23,750 bases of DNA from Aquimarina sp. (lineage in GTDB: Bacteria > Bacteroidota > Bacteroidia > Flavobacteriales > Flavobacteriaceae). Numbering within the stretch: the stretch's first letter is position 1; every line of letters begins with the position of its first letter. The position numbers and the translations under genes were made by a program. The stretch covers positions 1-23,750 of the forward strand of contig NZVW01000038.1 in NCBI GenBank assembly GCA_002697475.1, read 5' to 3'. Under the pieces are notes generated by a model, which was not told the DNA's origin, did no database searches, and was given only the letters and a program-made list of their open reading frames with translations. This document shows positions 1-8,707 of the stretch, in pieces.

Positions 1-65
1 AGGTACTTAAGGTTAAAGAAGTTGATATTACTCCAGAGCCGGAAGAAGAATTTGAAGATTTTTAA
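1..65 (+). CDS. 3' end of an upstream protein-coding gene (partial)
   Basis: An open frame enters from the left edge and ends at the TAA at 63-65. The visible 20 residues end in a very acidic tail (TPEPEEEFEDF). Only 6 bases separate this stop from the hemL ATG, so the two genes are probably co-transcribed. Too little is present to name the protein. Confidence 0.6.
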   Translation, partial: VLKVKEVDITPEPEEEFEDF

Positions 66-71
66 AACCAT

Positions 72-1358
72 ATGATTTATAAAAGAAGTAGTGCTTTATT
101 TGCAGAAGCACAAAAAGTTATTCCCGGAGGGGTGAATTCTCCGGTTAGAGCTTTTAAAGCAGTAGGGGGAGATCCAATTTTTGTAAAGGAGGCTAAAGGT
201 GCCTATTTATATGATGAAGACGGAAACCGATTAATCGATTATATTAATTCCTGGGGTCCAATGATACTTGGTCATGCTCACCCATCTGTAGTAGATGCGG
301 TTGTGGAAAAAGCAAAAAAAGGAACAAGTTTTGGTATGCCAACTGAGATTGAAACTAAGATTGCAGAATTGGCAGTATCCATGGTTCCTAATATTGACAA
401 GATACGTTTTGTAAATTCAGGTACAGAAGCCTGTATGAGTGCGGTAAGACTTGCAAGAGGATTTACAGGTAAAGATAAAATCATAAAGTTTGCGGGATGT
501 TATCATGGGCATAGTGATTCTTTCTTGATTCAGGCTGGTAGTGGTGCAGTTACTTTTGGTAGTCCTAACAGTCCAGGAGTAACTCCAGGTACGGCAAAAG
601 ACACTTTGCTGGCAAGATATAACGATCTGGCTAATGTAGAAGAGATCATCAAATCAAACAAGGGTGAAATAGCCTGTATCATTATAGAGCCGGTGGCTGG
701 TAATATGGGATGTATTCCTCCGGTTAAAGGATTTTTAGAAGGACTTCGACAACTCTGCGATCACCATGGAATACTTTTAGTTTTTGATGAGGTAATGACT
801 GGTTTCAGATTGGCTAAAGGAGGAGTTCAGGAGTTGTTTGGTATTGCTGCGGATATTGTAACTTTTGGGAAAGTAATAGGAGGGGGCTTGCCTGTTGGCG
901 CCTTTGCCGCCAGGGAAGAGATCATGAATTACCTGGCTCCTATAGGTCCTGTATATCAGGCTGGTACATTAAGTGGTAACCCACTGGCTATGGCTGCAGG
1001 CTTGGCTATGTTAACAGAATTGAATGATCATCCCGAAATTTTCTCCAGTATACATAAAAAAACTGAGTATTTGCATCAGGGTATGGACAAGGTTCTACAG
1101 GAGTCCGGGGTTACATATACAATTAATAGACTGGGCTCAATGATATCCGTGCACTTTGCCGAGGATAAAGTAATTGATTTCGAAAGTGCTGCAAAAGGTA
1201 ACAACGATACTTTTAAGAAGTTTTTTCACGGTATGTTAGATAATGGCATATATATAGCACCAAGTGCTTTTGAAACCTGGTTTATTACAGAGGCATTGAC
1301 GTATAATGACCTGGATGAAACCATTGCCGCAGTAGCAAAAGTGGCTAAGACATTATAA
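72..1358 (+). CDS. hemL: glutamate-1-semialdehyde 2,1-aminomutase
   Basis: This is the PLP-dependent cytoplasmic enzyme that converts glutamate-1-semialdehyde to 5-aminolevulinate, the committed tetrapyrrole precursor in the C5 pathway. The 428-residue length is normal for the family. The N-terminal IPGGVNSPVRAF signature is at about residues 17-28, the SGTEA phosphate-binding loop at 116-120, and YHGH at 144-147. FDEVMTGFR at 238-246 holds the Asp that contacts the PLP pyridine ring. The Schiff-base lysine is K267 in TFGKVIGGG. The gene starts 6 bases after the preceding stop, which suggests an operon with it. It is followed at once by a strong hairpin terminator. The assignment over other class III aminotransferases rests on the GSA-specific N-terminus and is secure. 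Confidence 0.97.
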   Translation: MIYKRSSALFAEAQKVIPGGVNSPVRAFKAVGGDPIFVKEAKGAYLYDEDGNRLIDYINSWGPMILGHAHPSVVDAVVEKAKKGTSFGMPTEIETKIAELAVSMVPNIDKIRFVNSGTEACMSAVRLARGFTGKDKIIKFAGCYHGHSDSFLIQAGSGAVTFGSPNSPGVTPGTAKDTLLARYNDLANVEEIIKSNKGEIACIIIEPVAGNMGCIPPVKGFLEGLRQLCDHHGILLVFDEVMTGFRLAKGGVQELFGIAADIVTFGKVIGGGLPVGAFAAREEIMNYLAPIGPVYQAGTLSGNPLAMAAGLAMLTELNDHPEIFSSIHKKTEYLHQGMDKVLQESGVTYTINRLGSMISVHFAEDKVIDFESAAKGNNDTFKKFFHGMLDNGIYIAPSAFETWFITEALTYNDLDETIAAVAKVAKTL

Positions 1359-1360
1359 AC

Positions 1361-1387
1361 AAAAAAGCGCCTTTAAGGCGCTTTTTT
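1361..1387. terminator. bidirectional intrinsic terminator between hemL and the metalloprotease gene
   Basis: A perfect stem has an A6 tract plus GCGCCT (1361-1372) on the left, a 3-base loop, and AGGCGC plus T6 (1376-1387) on the right. With an A-tract on one side and a T-tract on the other it can act in both directions. It lies between two convergent genes, 2 bases after the hemL stop and 18 bases before the end of the next gene. Confidence 0.9.
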
Positions 1388-1404
1388 TATACAATACTAT
1401 TTGA

Positions 1405-3900
1405 TTATCCTTTGGGATTCAATATTAAAGAGATTCTCTCGTTAATATCGCTCAAATGATAACGGCTCATCGTGTCATTGGTTCTCCCAATAGCGCTTCT
1501 AACCGATCGTTGTAGATTATTTAATTCAGCTCTAACCACTGCTCTGATATCACTTTGGGATACATTAACTTCAGTTCTTTCTACCCATCTGCGAATGTTT
1601 TCAGGAACTTTTGGTTGATCTTTAGTCATTAAAAACTCCATTCGGTCTATATAAGCTCTCTGTAGATTACGTCTATAAACATCAATATTTCTACCGGTTC
1701 TTAGTTCTTCCCAAATTCCATTTCTTAACTCTGTCATCATATCCAGTAATGTATATGCTTCATTGTTATTCAAGGCTTCATTTTCAATAAGCCTGGCCAT
1801 TCTTCCATGGTCTAAAAGATTATTTAAAGTGCGTTCCTGAAAACTACGAACACGCTCTACATTACCTGCTGATTCGATCTTATTAAAGATCTCTTCATTT
1901 AATAACCATTCCGGAGTTTTAAATAACTCTTCCTGCAAAAACTGCATGGCTCTTTTCTGTTTCTCTTGGTCAACGTGTGTATATACCGCTCCATCCTGAT
2001 CGTAGGTTTTATAGTATTCATAAACTCCACCAATGTTAGAGGCAACATGACCCATATAACGATTATACTGACCTAAAACCTGATTGTACATAGTTTCCAG
2101 ATCATCATAATTCTTACCTTTTTTGCTGGTCCATTTGATAAGGTTAGGCACTATTCTTTTTAGGTTTTTAATACCATAACCACTGGCTTTCATGGCATCG
2201 TCTCCAAGATCTTCTGTTTGTGAACTAGGATCGATAACACCAAATTGCTGGCGCCCAAAACGATACATAGGATCATCCTGATGTTCTAATATCCAGTTGT
2301 CAAGTGTTTCCTTTTCATTTTCTGCGCTTTTATCTAAAATAGGTTTGTATCCCCATTTAATAGCATATTTATCATACACGCCTATGTTAGGCATAAGAGC
2401 TACATCTCCATCTCCTGGTTGAGCCACATAATTGAATCTGGCATAATCCATAATGGATGGTGCAGTACCATATTTTTTAGTGAATTCCGGATCTCTTAAG
2501 GATTCTACAGGATAGGCTACGCTACTACCCATGTTATGTGGTAGTCCTAATGTGTGCCCTACTTCATGCGCTGAAACGAATCTAATAAGTCTACCCATAA
2601 CTTCATCATCAAAGGCCACAGCCTGAGCGTCTGGATTAATAGCCGCCGTCTGTACAAAAAACCAGTTTCTTAATAGTGTCATCACATTATGATACCAGTT
2701 GATATCGCTCTCTAAAATTTCTCCGGATCTAGGATCACTAACGTGTGGGCCATTGGCATTAGGTATGGGTGAAGCTAAATAACGGACTACAGAATATCTT
2801 ACATCCTCAGGACTCCAATCCGGATCTTCTTCTTTACTCGGAGGGTCTTTTGCGATGATGGCATCTTTGAATCCTGCTTCTTCAAAAGCTATTTGCCAAT
2901 CTTCAATTCCTTGCTTGATATATTTCCTCCATTTTTCAGGAGTAGCTCTGTCTATGTAATAAACGATTTGTTTTTTAGGAACTACAAGTTCGCCTCTCTT
3001 ATACTTTTCAATATCTTCATCTTTAACCTCTAATCTCCATCTGTCAAGATATTGGATAGTTTTACTTTCTTGTGCATCCAATCCATAATCTGTTTGTCCT
3101 CTGGAAAACCAGCCTACACGTTGATCAAAATATCTACGTTTCATAGGCTCCTTTGGTAATAAGATCATAGAGTTACTAATTTCTAAAGATATAGATCCTA
3201 CACTTTCATTAGAAGGTGGGTTACCCGCGTCATAGGTTTTAACGTGTCTGGATTCAATATTTAAAGGATAACTTCTTAAGGTATCTATATAGGATCTGCT
3301 TTGATCAAGTTTGGTAATCTTATAATCTTTTCTTCTTGAATCCGGAAACCCTAAAGCTTTAATATCTTTAGTAAACAAATCGGTTACTTCTATGACGACA
3401 TTATTAGTAATGGAGTCTTTGTGATACGCTTTTATCGGAAAAGTGTATAAAACAGGTTCGAAATTAGAATTAACAACAGCCTCGTGTATAGGTAATGAAT
3501 CGCTGGCAAAAATTTCGTGGCTTACTACTCTAAGTAATACCTGCTTATTTTTTTTCTGCCATCTTAATACCTGAGTATTTTGTTTTCCTCCCCCAAAACC
3601 AATGCCTGAAGCAGTTTTGGCAATACGGGTAACCATTAACATTTCTCTGTTAAATAGCGAATCAGGAATCTCATAGTAGTATTTGTCTTCAAGATTATGA
3701 ACATCAAATAAACCATTATCAGTTATAGCTTTATCTGTGATTACATCCTTATAAGGCTTTATACCGTTTTTATCCTTATCCGATTTTTGAGTTGTAGCTC
3801 CATTTTTTGGAGCTTCCTTATCTTTTTTGTTTTGAAGTGTGGAACAGCCAGAGAACAGTAGTACAGCTGTTGCAAGTGTGAGTAAAAATTTATTTTGCAT
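1405..3900 (-). CDS. zinc-dependent metalloprotease lipoprotein (DUF5118/DUF5117/DUF4953 type)
   Basis: The 831-residue precursor has a lipoprotein signal peptide with the lipidated Cys at residue 19 (FSGC), so it is probably anchored to the outer membrane. It contains a metzincin-type zinc site, HEVGHTLGLPH, with H445, H449 and H455 as ligands and E446 as the catalytic base. A Met-turn-like SIMDY lies at 482-486, about 30 residues downstream. This layout matches the Bacteroidota family with an N-terminal DUF5118/DUF5117 region and a DUF4953 (Met-zincin) catalytic domain, and the length is typical. A Lys/Asp-rich linker (about residues 24-50) follows the lipid anchor. Substrates are not known from the sequence. 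It lies 86 bp downstream of the 3987-5462 gene on the same strand, with no obvious terminator between, so read-through is possible. Confidence 0.9.
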   Translation of the reverse strand: MQNKFLLTLATAVLLFSGCSTLQNKKDKEAPKNGATTQKSDKDKNGIKPYKDVITDKAITDNGLFDVHNLEDKYYYEIPDSLFNREMLMVTRIAKTASGIGFGGGKQNTQVLRWQKKNKQVLLRVVSHEIFASDSLPIHEAVVNSNFEPVLYTFPIKAYHKDSITNNVVIEVTDLFTKDIKALGFPDSRRKDYKITKLDQSRSYIDTLRSYPLNIESRHVKTYDAGNPPSNESVGSISLEISNSMILLPKEPMKRRYFDQRVGWFSRGQTDYGLDAQESKTIQYLDRWRLEVKDEDIEKYKRGELVVPKKQIVYYIDRATPEKWRKYIKQGIEDWQIAFEEAGFKDAIIAKDPPSKEEDPDWSPEDVRYSVVRYLASPIPNANGPHVSDPRSGEILESDINWYHNVMTLLRNWFFVQTAAINPDAQAVAFDDEVMGRLIRFVSAHEVGHTLGLPHNMGSSVAYPVESLRDPEFTKKYGTAPSIMDYARFNYVAQPGDGDVALMPNIGVYDKYAIKWGYKPILDKSAENEKETLDNWILEHQDDPMYRFGRQQFGVIDPSSQTEDLGDDAMKASGYGIKNLKRIVPNLIKWTSKKGKNYDDLETMYNQVLGQYNRYMGHVASNIGGVYEYYKTYDQDGAVYTHVDQEKQKRAMQFLQEELFKTPEWLLNEEIFNKIESAGNVERVRSFQERTLNNLLDHGRMARLIENEALNNNEAYTLLDMMTELRNGIWEELRTGRNIDVYRRNLQRAYIDRMEFLMTKDQPKVPENIRRWVERTEVNVSQSDIRAVVRAELNNLQRSVRSAIGRTNDTMSRYHLSDINERISLILNPKG

Positions 3901-3986
3901 TGATGATAACTTTGTTAAACCGCGGAAGTTAGAAAATTACCATTGTATAATTCTAAAATTTAAGTTAAACCCAATTGTTTATGTAC

Positions 3987-5462
3987 TTAATTTGAGTTCA
4001 TAAGTACTAAAGTAGTGGAATATAAATCAGTATTGTTGATTTTTGACTTTAACCAGGCATAGATACTCATCTCAAAGATATCTTCTTCCACAGAAGGAAG
4101 GTTGGTTAGAGCGATTTGGATCTTTTCAAGATATTGATGATCATTTAGTATATCTCTATTTTTACTGATATCGTTTAAAATTTGAACGAATTGTAGTACC
4201 CTTTTCTCTTTATTTGCTTTAAGATAGTTTAGATACCTTTTTTTGAAAGATTTAAATCTGGAATCAAATAAATCAATCTCATTTTTTTCAAAAAACAAAA
4301 GGATTTCTAATATGTTTTTCTTTAATGTCCAGGTAATTCCTGTTTTTTCGACATACCAGGTATCGGTATGAGTAAATTCATTAAGTATGCCGGAAGTATT
4401 TTTAAGATTGTTTTGCTGAAAGTGTAATAAAGCTAAGGTTAACCTTAGGTCTAAAAGTTGTGTGAATTGATTTTTATAAGTGTTGTAGTCAAATTGTTCT
4501 AATAACGCTATTGCAGAAGAAGCTTCACCTGTATAATTATATAATAATGCTTGAAGCAAAGTAAATTGAGGAGTAAAACGTTTATAAAATTTATTTTGCT
4601 GTTCAATCATCTTTTCGTGCATAAGATGTAAGTAGCTATGAGCTTCTGAAAATTTTCTTACTCTAAAGTATGCATTAGTCATATAATATAGAATTTGGAT
4701 AAAGTAAAACAGGTTTTTAGAATCATATTTATTCTTTGTTTTGAGATTAATAAACAACTTTTCGAAAAGAGGAAGAAGTTGATAATATTTTCTGCTATGA
4801 TGCCCAACTTTATTCAGGGTTTCTATAAGTTTATAGCTCGATCTTATCGAAATATTACTTTCTATATGAATATTGGAAAGAGAGAATGCCTTGTCAATAA
4901 TAGAAAGCAGGTCTGTCGTGGTATCAGAAAATTCTCTTTGAATAATTGCATAAAATATATTGAGATTTTCTTCTTGTTCTAAATTGGCTTTATTGCTTTG
5001 ATAATCTAAAAGTATACTGCTTAGATCAATTTTAGAATTTTGATGTGCAAATTGAATTTTGGTATAGTAGATTTCATTAAGGATATTGAACAGGTCTAAA
5101 TCCTTTGCTTGTCTTTCTGCCTTTGATAGGATATTCAAGCCTAATGCATAATGTTTTTGTTCCAGTAGTATACGTGCAGTAAGTAATAGTTTAAGTATTT
5201 CATACTCTTCTGATGTTTCGGTTTCAAAACTATGAACTGCAATAAAATCCAGTAAAGTATCCAGTAACCGTTTTCTTAATGCGTGATACGCGCCTGATCC
5301 TATTGTAGTTTTTAATTTTACATCTTCCTTTCCTTCTTCGAGCTGTTTGAATAGTTCAATGTTTTTAACATCCACTCTCTTATTTCTTTTGCCCAAAAAA
5401 CGTATAAATTTTCGCTTTTCCTGATCTGATAGTGTTTCTATGAGCAGAGATAAATGATACAT
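3987..5462 (-). CDS. helical-repeat (TPR-like) protein of unknown function
   Basis: I do not recognise this 491-residue protein. It has no signal peptide or membrane segment, so it is probably cytoplasmic. The N-terminal 70 residues are basic and helical (SDQEKRKFIRFLGKR near residues 12-26). The rest is predicted by eye to be almost entirely alpha-helical, with irregular 35-40 residue units containing aromatic and Leu-rich pairs (for example ALGLNILSKAERQAK and EAHSYLHLMHEK). This is consistent with a TPR-like solenoid. The Lys-, Asn- and Ile-rich composition follows the A+T-rich DNA. It is divergent from the yiaA-like gene across an A+T-rich gap. A role as a protein-interaction scaffold is inference only. 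Confidence 0.75.
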   Translation of the reverse strand: MYHLSLLIETLSDQEKRKFIRFLGKRNKRVDVKNIELFKQLEEGKEDVKLKTTIGSGAYHALRKRLLDTLLDFIAVHSFETETSEEYEILKLLLTARILLEQKHYALGLNILSKAERQAKDLDLFNILNEIYYTKIQFAHQNSKIDLSSILLDYQSNKANLEQEENLNIFYAIIQREFSDTTTDLLSIIDKAFSLSNIHIESNISIRSSYKLIETLNKVGHHSRKYYQLLPLFEKLFINLKTKNKYDSKNLFYFIQILYYMTNAYFRVRKFSEAHSYLHLMHEKMIEQQNKFYKRFTPQFTLLQALLYNYTGEASSAIALLEQFDYNTYKNQFTQLLDLRLTLALLHFQQNNLKNTSGILNEFTHTDTWYVEKTGITWTLKKNILEILLFFEKNEIDLFDSRFKSFKKRYLNYLKANKEKRVLQFVQILNDISKNRDILNDHQYLEKIQIALTNLPSVEEDIFEMSIYAWLKSKINNTDLYSTTLVLMNSN

Positions 5463-5516
5463 TATGTCATAATTAAAATTGTTTTTAAATATATGATAAA
5501 TAATTAATTATGATTT

Positions 5517-5532
5517 TTAATTTTAAAATTAA
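5517..5532. repeat. 16-bp perfect palindrome in the divergent intergenic region
   Basis: The sequence TTAATTTT followed by AAAATTAA forms a perfect palindrome in the gap between the minus-strand 3987-5462 gene and the plus-strand yiaA-like gene. It consists only of A and T in an A+T-rich gap, so chance is a real explanation. Its placement would suit an operator or a bendable promoter element. Confidence 0.3.
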
Positions 5533-5556
5533 TCGTAAGTTTTATGGTTATTTTGG

Positions 5557-5588
5557 TTTTGTAGAATAGTGAAGATTATACAACTTTG
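5557..5588 (+). promoter_or_regulatory. probable promoter for the yiaA-like gene
   Basis: A TTTG element at 5558-5561 is followed, after a 19-base spacer, by CAACTTTG at 5581-5588. The latter is 7 of 8 to the Bacteroidota -7 consensus TAnnTTTG. The start of transcription would fall near 5593-5596, upstream of the ATG at 5620 but downstream of the alternative GTG at 5569. It therefore helps decide the gene start. Confidence 0.5.
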
Positions 5589-5619
5589 CTGCATAATTAA
5601 TCATCAAAATATAACTATT

Positions 5620-6090
5620 ATGGAATATAAGTTTAGTAGTGATCTTATAGAAGAGACAGTAAAGGATTCAAAGAACAATAAATCTGACAAAAGTTTAAAC
5701 TTAAAACCAAGCCCAGCATTTATGTCAGCATCCTGGACCGCCCTATTAATTGGTATGGTATCTTATTGTATTGGATTATGGAATGCAAATATGGCACTAA
5801 ATGAAAAAGGATATTATTTTACTATTTTGTTATTTGGCTTATTCTCAGTGATCTCTGTTCAAAAAAGTGTTAGGGATAAATTAGAAGGCATACCAGTCAC
5901 TGAATTGTATTATGGGATAAGTTGGTTTACAACTTTAGCGGCCATACTACTTTTAATTATAGGACTTTGGAATGCTGATTTGGAACTAAGCGAAAAAGGC
6001 TTTTATGGAATGGCTTTTACCCTGAGTCTTTATGCGGCTATAGCCGTACAGAAAAATACAAGAGATAAAAAATTCATTGATCAACAATAG
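5620..6090 (+). CDS. YiaA/YiaB-family inner-membrane protein
   Basis: The 156-residue product carries two copies of the YiaA/B two-helix unit. The units lie at about residues 33-87 and 97-150. Each has a helix ending in GLWNA, an L-x-EKG-x-Y turn, a second helix, and an exit QK-x-x-RDK, giving about four membrane segments. A polar N-terminus of about 30 residues precedes them. The family is found in bacterial inner membranes and has no firmly established biochemical role. The frame could be extended 17 codons to a GTG at 5569. I chose the ATG at 5620 because the extension is unlike the family and would begin upstream of the predicted transcription start. The gene is followed by two hairpins and then the DUF2157 gene. 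Confidence 0.85.
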   Translation: MEYKFSSDLIEETVKDSKNNKSDKSLNLKPSPAFMSASWTALLIGMVSYCIGLWNANMALNEKGYYFTILLFGLFSVISVQKSVRDKLEGIPVTELYYGISWFTTLAAILLLIIGLWNADLELSEKGFYGMAFTLSLYAAIAVQKNTRDKKFIDQQ

Positions 6091-6098
6091 GTGTCGTT

Positions 6099-6129
6099 AA
6101 AACAAGAGACTAAGATCGTCTCTTGTTTT
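6099..6129 (+). terminator. 12-bp hairpin after the yiaA-like gene
   Basis: AAAACAAGAGAC (6099-6110) pairs perfectly with GTCTCTTGTTTT (6118-6129) around a 7-base loop. The stem begins 9 bases after the stop codon and ends in a T4 run, as in an intrinsic terminator with its U-tract built into the stem. Confidence 0.8.
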
Positions 6130-6138
6130 GATGATGAG

Positions 6139-6172
6139 ATAAAGACAGTCGTGTGGCTGCGACTGTCTTTAT
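6139..6172 (+). terminator. second, 13-bp hairpin upstream of the DUF2157 gene
   Basis: ATAAAGACAGTCG (6139-6151) pairs perfectly with CGACTGTCTTTAT (6160-6172) around an 8-base loop. It starts only 9 bases after the preceding hairpin and ends 26 bases before the DUF2157 start codon. It lacks a long T-run, so it could be a back-up terminator, an mRNA-stabilising 5' structure or an attenuator for the next gene. Confidence 0.6.
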
Positions 6173-6198
6173 TGTTATGATAAAAAACAGAAGTAATT

Positions 6199-7473
6199 AT
6201 GAGTATAAGGTTTAGAAAAGAACTGGATATTCTGGTTAGGGATAACATGATAACCGCTGAGCAGTCTTTAAGGATAGAAGAATATTATGCCATGAAGACC
6301 TCCGATCGTCCCAATAGGTTATTTACCATATTTGGAATATTTGGTGCATTATTGGTTGGATCAGGTATTGTGTTGATTTTGGGGCATAATTGGGATAACT
6401 TTTCAAGATTAATTAAAACAATCTTAGCTTTTATTCCTATGTGTATTGGACAAATTCTTGTAGGTTATAGCATTTTTAAAAAGAAAAATAACAGTTGGAA
6501 GGAGGCTTCAGGTACTTTCCTGTTTTTTGGAGTTGGGATTTCTATTTCGTTAGTAAGTCAAATTTATCATATTCCGGGGGACTTAGCTTTTTTCCTCCTT
6601 ATCTGGATTAGTCTATGTCTACCTCTAATCTATTTATTAAAGTCGCACGCTGTAGCGTTACTATGTGTAATTTTTAGTACTTATTATGCCATAGAAGTGG
6701 GCTATTGGAAATACGGATCGAAAGAAGTTCCATGGACGTATTTACTTTTTTTAGGGGCTATAATTCCACATTATTATAAGGTTACCAAAGAAAATATAAA
6801 CAGTCTTACTATCACAATTTTTAATTGGGTGCTTCCATTAAGTATATGTATAGCATTAGGTACTTTTATTAAAGAAAATGAGGAACTAGGGTTTGTAATG
6901 TATATTACTCTATTTGGACTCCTGTATAACGTGGGTAAGCTTCCAATTTATAATAAGCTTAGTACGTTAAAAAATGGATTTGTCGCGATAGGTTCATTAG
7001 GTACGGTTGTTATGTTTATGACATTTACCTTTAGAGAAGTATGGAAAGAAATACCTTTTGAATATGTAATGAACAGCACTGAATTTTATATTTCATTGTT
7101 TCTTTTGCTACTAGTTTTATTGGTAATTATATTTTCTCAAAAGACGGATCGAATTAAAGGTTTTGACATCTTTAAAATAGTTTTTAGTGTATTCTGGATA
7201 ATCTTTTTTGTTCCGATGTTAGTAGAAGTTCCTACTCTTATTACCAATGTCATTGTGTTGATTTTAGGGCTTAATTTGATCAAAAAAGGCTCGGAAGCTA
7301 TGAGTTTTGGCAGACTTAATTATGGATTACTGATTATTTCAGTACTAATTACATGCAGGTTTTTTGATACCAGTATGAGTTTTGTGGTCAGAGGACTTTT
7401 GTTTGTTATAGTGGGAGCAGGCTTCTTTGTTGCCAATTACTTAATGTTTAAGAAGCAAAAAATAAAATCATAG
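6199..7473 (+). CDS. DUF2157 polytopic membrane protein
   Basis: The 424-residue product has a cytoplasmic N-terminal segment of about 40 residues (FRKELDILVRDNMITAEQ), which is typical of the DUF2157 family. Roughly twelve hydrophobic segments follow. The first carries the G-x-x-L-x-G-x-G-I-x-L-I-L-x-HNWD pattern seen near residues 48-67. The protein is almost entirely inner-membrane. DUF2157 genes are commonly followed by a GDYXXLXY gene, exactly as here with a 4-base gap, so the pair probably functions together. The biochemical role of the family is not established. I see no promoter between the preceding hairpin and this start codon. Confidence 0.9.
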   Translation: MSIRFRKELDILVRDNMITAEQSLRIEEYYAMKTSDRPNRLFTIFGIFGALLVGSGIVLILGHNWDNFSRLIKTILAFIPMCIGQILVGYSIFKKKNNSWKEASGTFLFFGVGISISLVSQIYHIPGDLAFFLLIWISLCLPLIYLLKSHAVALLCVIFSTYYAIEVGYWKYGSKEVPWTYLLFLGAIIPHYYKVTKENINSLTITIFNWVLPLSICIALGTFIKENEELGFVMYITLFGLLYNVGKLPIYNKLSTLKNGFVAIGSLGTVVMFMTFTFREVWKEIPFEYVMNSTEFYISLFLLLLVLLVIIFSQKTDRIKGFDIFKIVFSVFWIIFFVPMLVEVPTLITNVIVLILGLNLIKKGSEAMSFGRLNYGLLIISVLITCRFFDTSMSFVVRGLLFVIVGAGFFVANYLMFKKQKIKS

Positions 7474-7477
7474 AAAG

Positions 7478-8035
7478 ATGAAGAGAATTTATGTAATAGG
7501 ACTGTTTCTGGTATTAACTGCGGCTCAGCTTTTTGTGCCTGGACAGATGATTTGGAAACATGAAAACGTATTGTCCTCAGGAAATATGTATAAATTTAAA
7601 ACACAACCTATTGATCCAACTGATCCATTTAGAGGTAAATATATCACTTTGAACTTCGAATTAAATTCGTTCAGATCCTTTGATAACAAATTTACTTATG
7701 GAGATCAGGTTTATGTGTACTTACGTAAAGATGAAGAAGGATTTGCAATAGCAGATACTGTAAGCAAAGAATCTTTGAAGAATGAAAGAGACTATGTGGT
7801 AGCAGAAGTGACTGGTAATTATAATGGGAAAGTGAATTTTAGTCTTCCGTTTAATCGTTTTTATATGGAAGAAGATAAGGCGCCAAAAGCTGAGAAAGTT
7901 TATACTGAATTAAATAGAGTTGATAGTTTGAATAGCGCACTGGTATATGCTAAAGTATATATTAAAGATGGGCTTGGTGTTCTGGAAGATGTAATGATTG
8001 ATGAGGTATCTATGAAAGATTATGTAAAGAGATAG
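7478..8035 (+). CDS. GDYXXLXY-family protein
   Basis: The 185-residue product has one N-terminal hydrophobic segment (residues 3-21), either a signal anchor or an uncleaved signal. The rest is a periplasmic beta-rich domain. The family hallmark lies within DPTDPFRGKYITLNFE at residues 47-62. Here the core reads GKYITLNF (53-60) instead of GDYxxLxY, with Lys replacing Asp and Phe replacing the last Tyr. The gene begins 4 bases after the DUF2157 stop, behind a GAAAG that may aid initiation, so the two form an operon. The stop codon lies inside the left arm of the terminator stem. Function is unknown, and partnership with the DUF2157 protein is inferred from adjacency. Confidence 0.87.
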   Translation: MKRIYVIGLFLVLTAAQLFVPGQMIWKHENVLSSGNMYKFKTQPIDPTDPFRGKYITLNFELNSFRSFDNKFTYGDQVYVYLRKDEEGFAIADTVSKESLKNERDYVVAEVTGNYNGKVNFSLPFNRFYMEEDKAPKAEKVYTELNRVDSLNSALVYAKVYIKDGLGVLEDVMIDEVSMKDYVKR

Positions 8036-8066
8036 AGGAATATAAAAATCTTCCTCTATCCTTTTT
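8031..8066 (+). terminator. intrinsic terminator of the DUF2157-GDYXXLXY operon
   Basis: GATAGAGGAA (8031-8040) pairs perfectly with TTCCTCTATC (8051-8060) around a 10-base A+T-rich loop, followed by CTTTTTTA. The stop codon TAG at 8033-8035 is part of the stem. The next gene converges from the other side. Confidence 0.88.
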
Positions 8067-8082
8067 TATAAGTAAATTCTTT

Positions 8083-8685
8083 TTACCAGGCTTCCTCAAT
8101 TTTAATACGTTGATCGTTTTGGTAAGAGGCAATAAAAGCGTTTTTAAAGCCTAGTTTGACCATTTCACGTCTAAAACGTTTAGCTTCTTCCAGCGTTTCA
8201 AAGTTACCAAGCGCGTATTTGTTGAATCCGCCACTCTTTATCTCTCTGAAATTGACAAATTTATCGGAGTAGAGGGATAAGTCTTTATCTTCAAATGCAC
8301 CTATTTGTACAGCATAAACAACCTGATCATTCAGCGAACCTGAACTCGTAGGGTTATTTGATTTACTTTCAAGAGCAGTATTTAATTCGTTAATGTTTTG
8401 CGTTTGTTCCTCGATCTTTTTCTCCAGAACAGCAACTCTGGATTTATACTCTTTCTTAGAAATCATGTCACTTGGAGTATTGAAATTCATAAAGTATATA
8501 GTACCGGCAACGCCTAGTAATGCAACAACACCAAGAATGATTGTGGCGATCTTAAATTTATCGGCTTTTTCTTTTTCATCTCTCAGTGCCTTAGTGTGAG
8601 CAAAGTCGTTAACACGCTTTTGTTCCTGTGCATCTTCGATCTGGGTTTGAAGTTCTAATAATTCTTCCTCGCTTAAGTAGGGCAT
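8083..8685 (-). CDS. SPOR-domain single-pass membrane protein
   Basis: The 200-residue product has a charged cytoplasmic N-terminus with a short coiled coil (residues 4-45), one transmembrane helix (45-66), a coiled coil (75-108), a Ser/Asn linker and a C-terminal SPOR domain (about 121-190). The SPOR fold is recognisable from VVYAVQIGAF at 122-131, YALGNFETLEEAKRF at 157-171 and the final FIASY strand. SPOR domains bind denuded peptidoglycan glycan strands, typically at division septa. The orientation here places the domain in the periplasm. A division or cell-wall role is inference. A -7-like element lies 22 bases upstream of the start codon. The gene converges with the GDYXXLXY gene. Confidence 0.9.
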   Translation of the reverse strand: MPYLSEEELLELQTQIEDAQEQKRVNDFAHTKALRDEKEKADKFKIATIILGVVALLGVAGTIYFMNFNTPSDMISKKEYKSRVAVLEKKIEEQTQNINELNTALESKSNNPTSSGSLNDQVVYAVQIGAFEDKDLSLYSDKFVNFREIKSGGFNKYALGNFETLEEAKRFRREMVKLGFKNAFIASYQNDQRIKIEEAW

Positions 8686-8707
8686 AATATTATTGTTTTA
8701 AAGTTCT

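Noticed and set aside
4695..4982. Plus-strand open frame of 95 codons inside the helical-repeat gene
   Set aside because: It is antisense to a longer, well-composed gene and its translation is Ile/Lys/Phe-rich without motifs.
5569..5619. 17-codon extension of the yiaA-like gene from a GTG
   Set aside because: It lies upstream of the predicted transcription start and adds a segment unlike the family.
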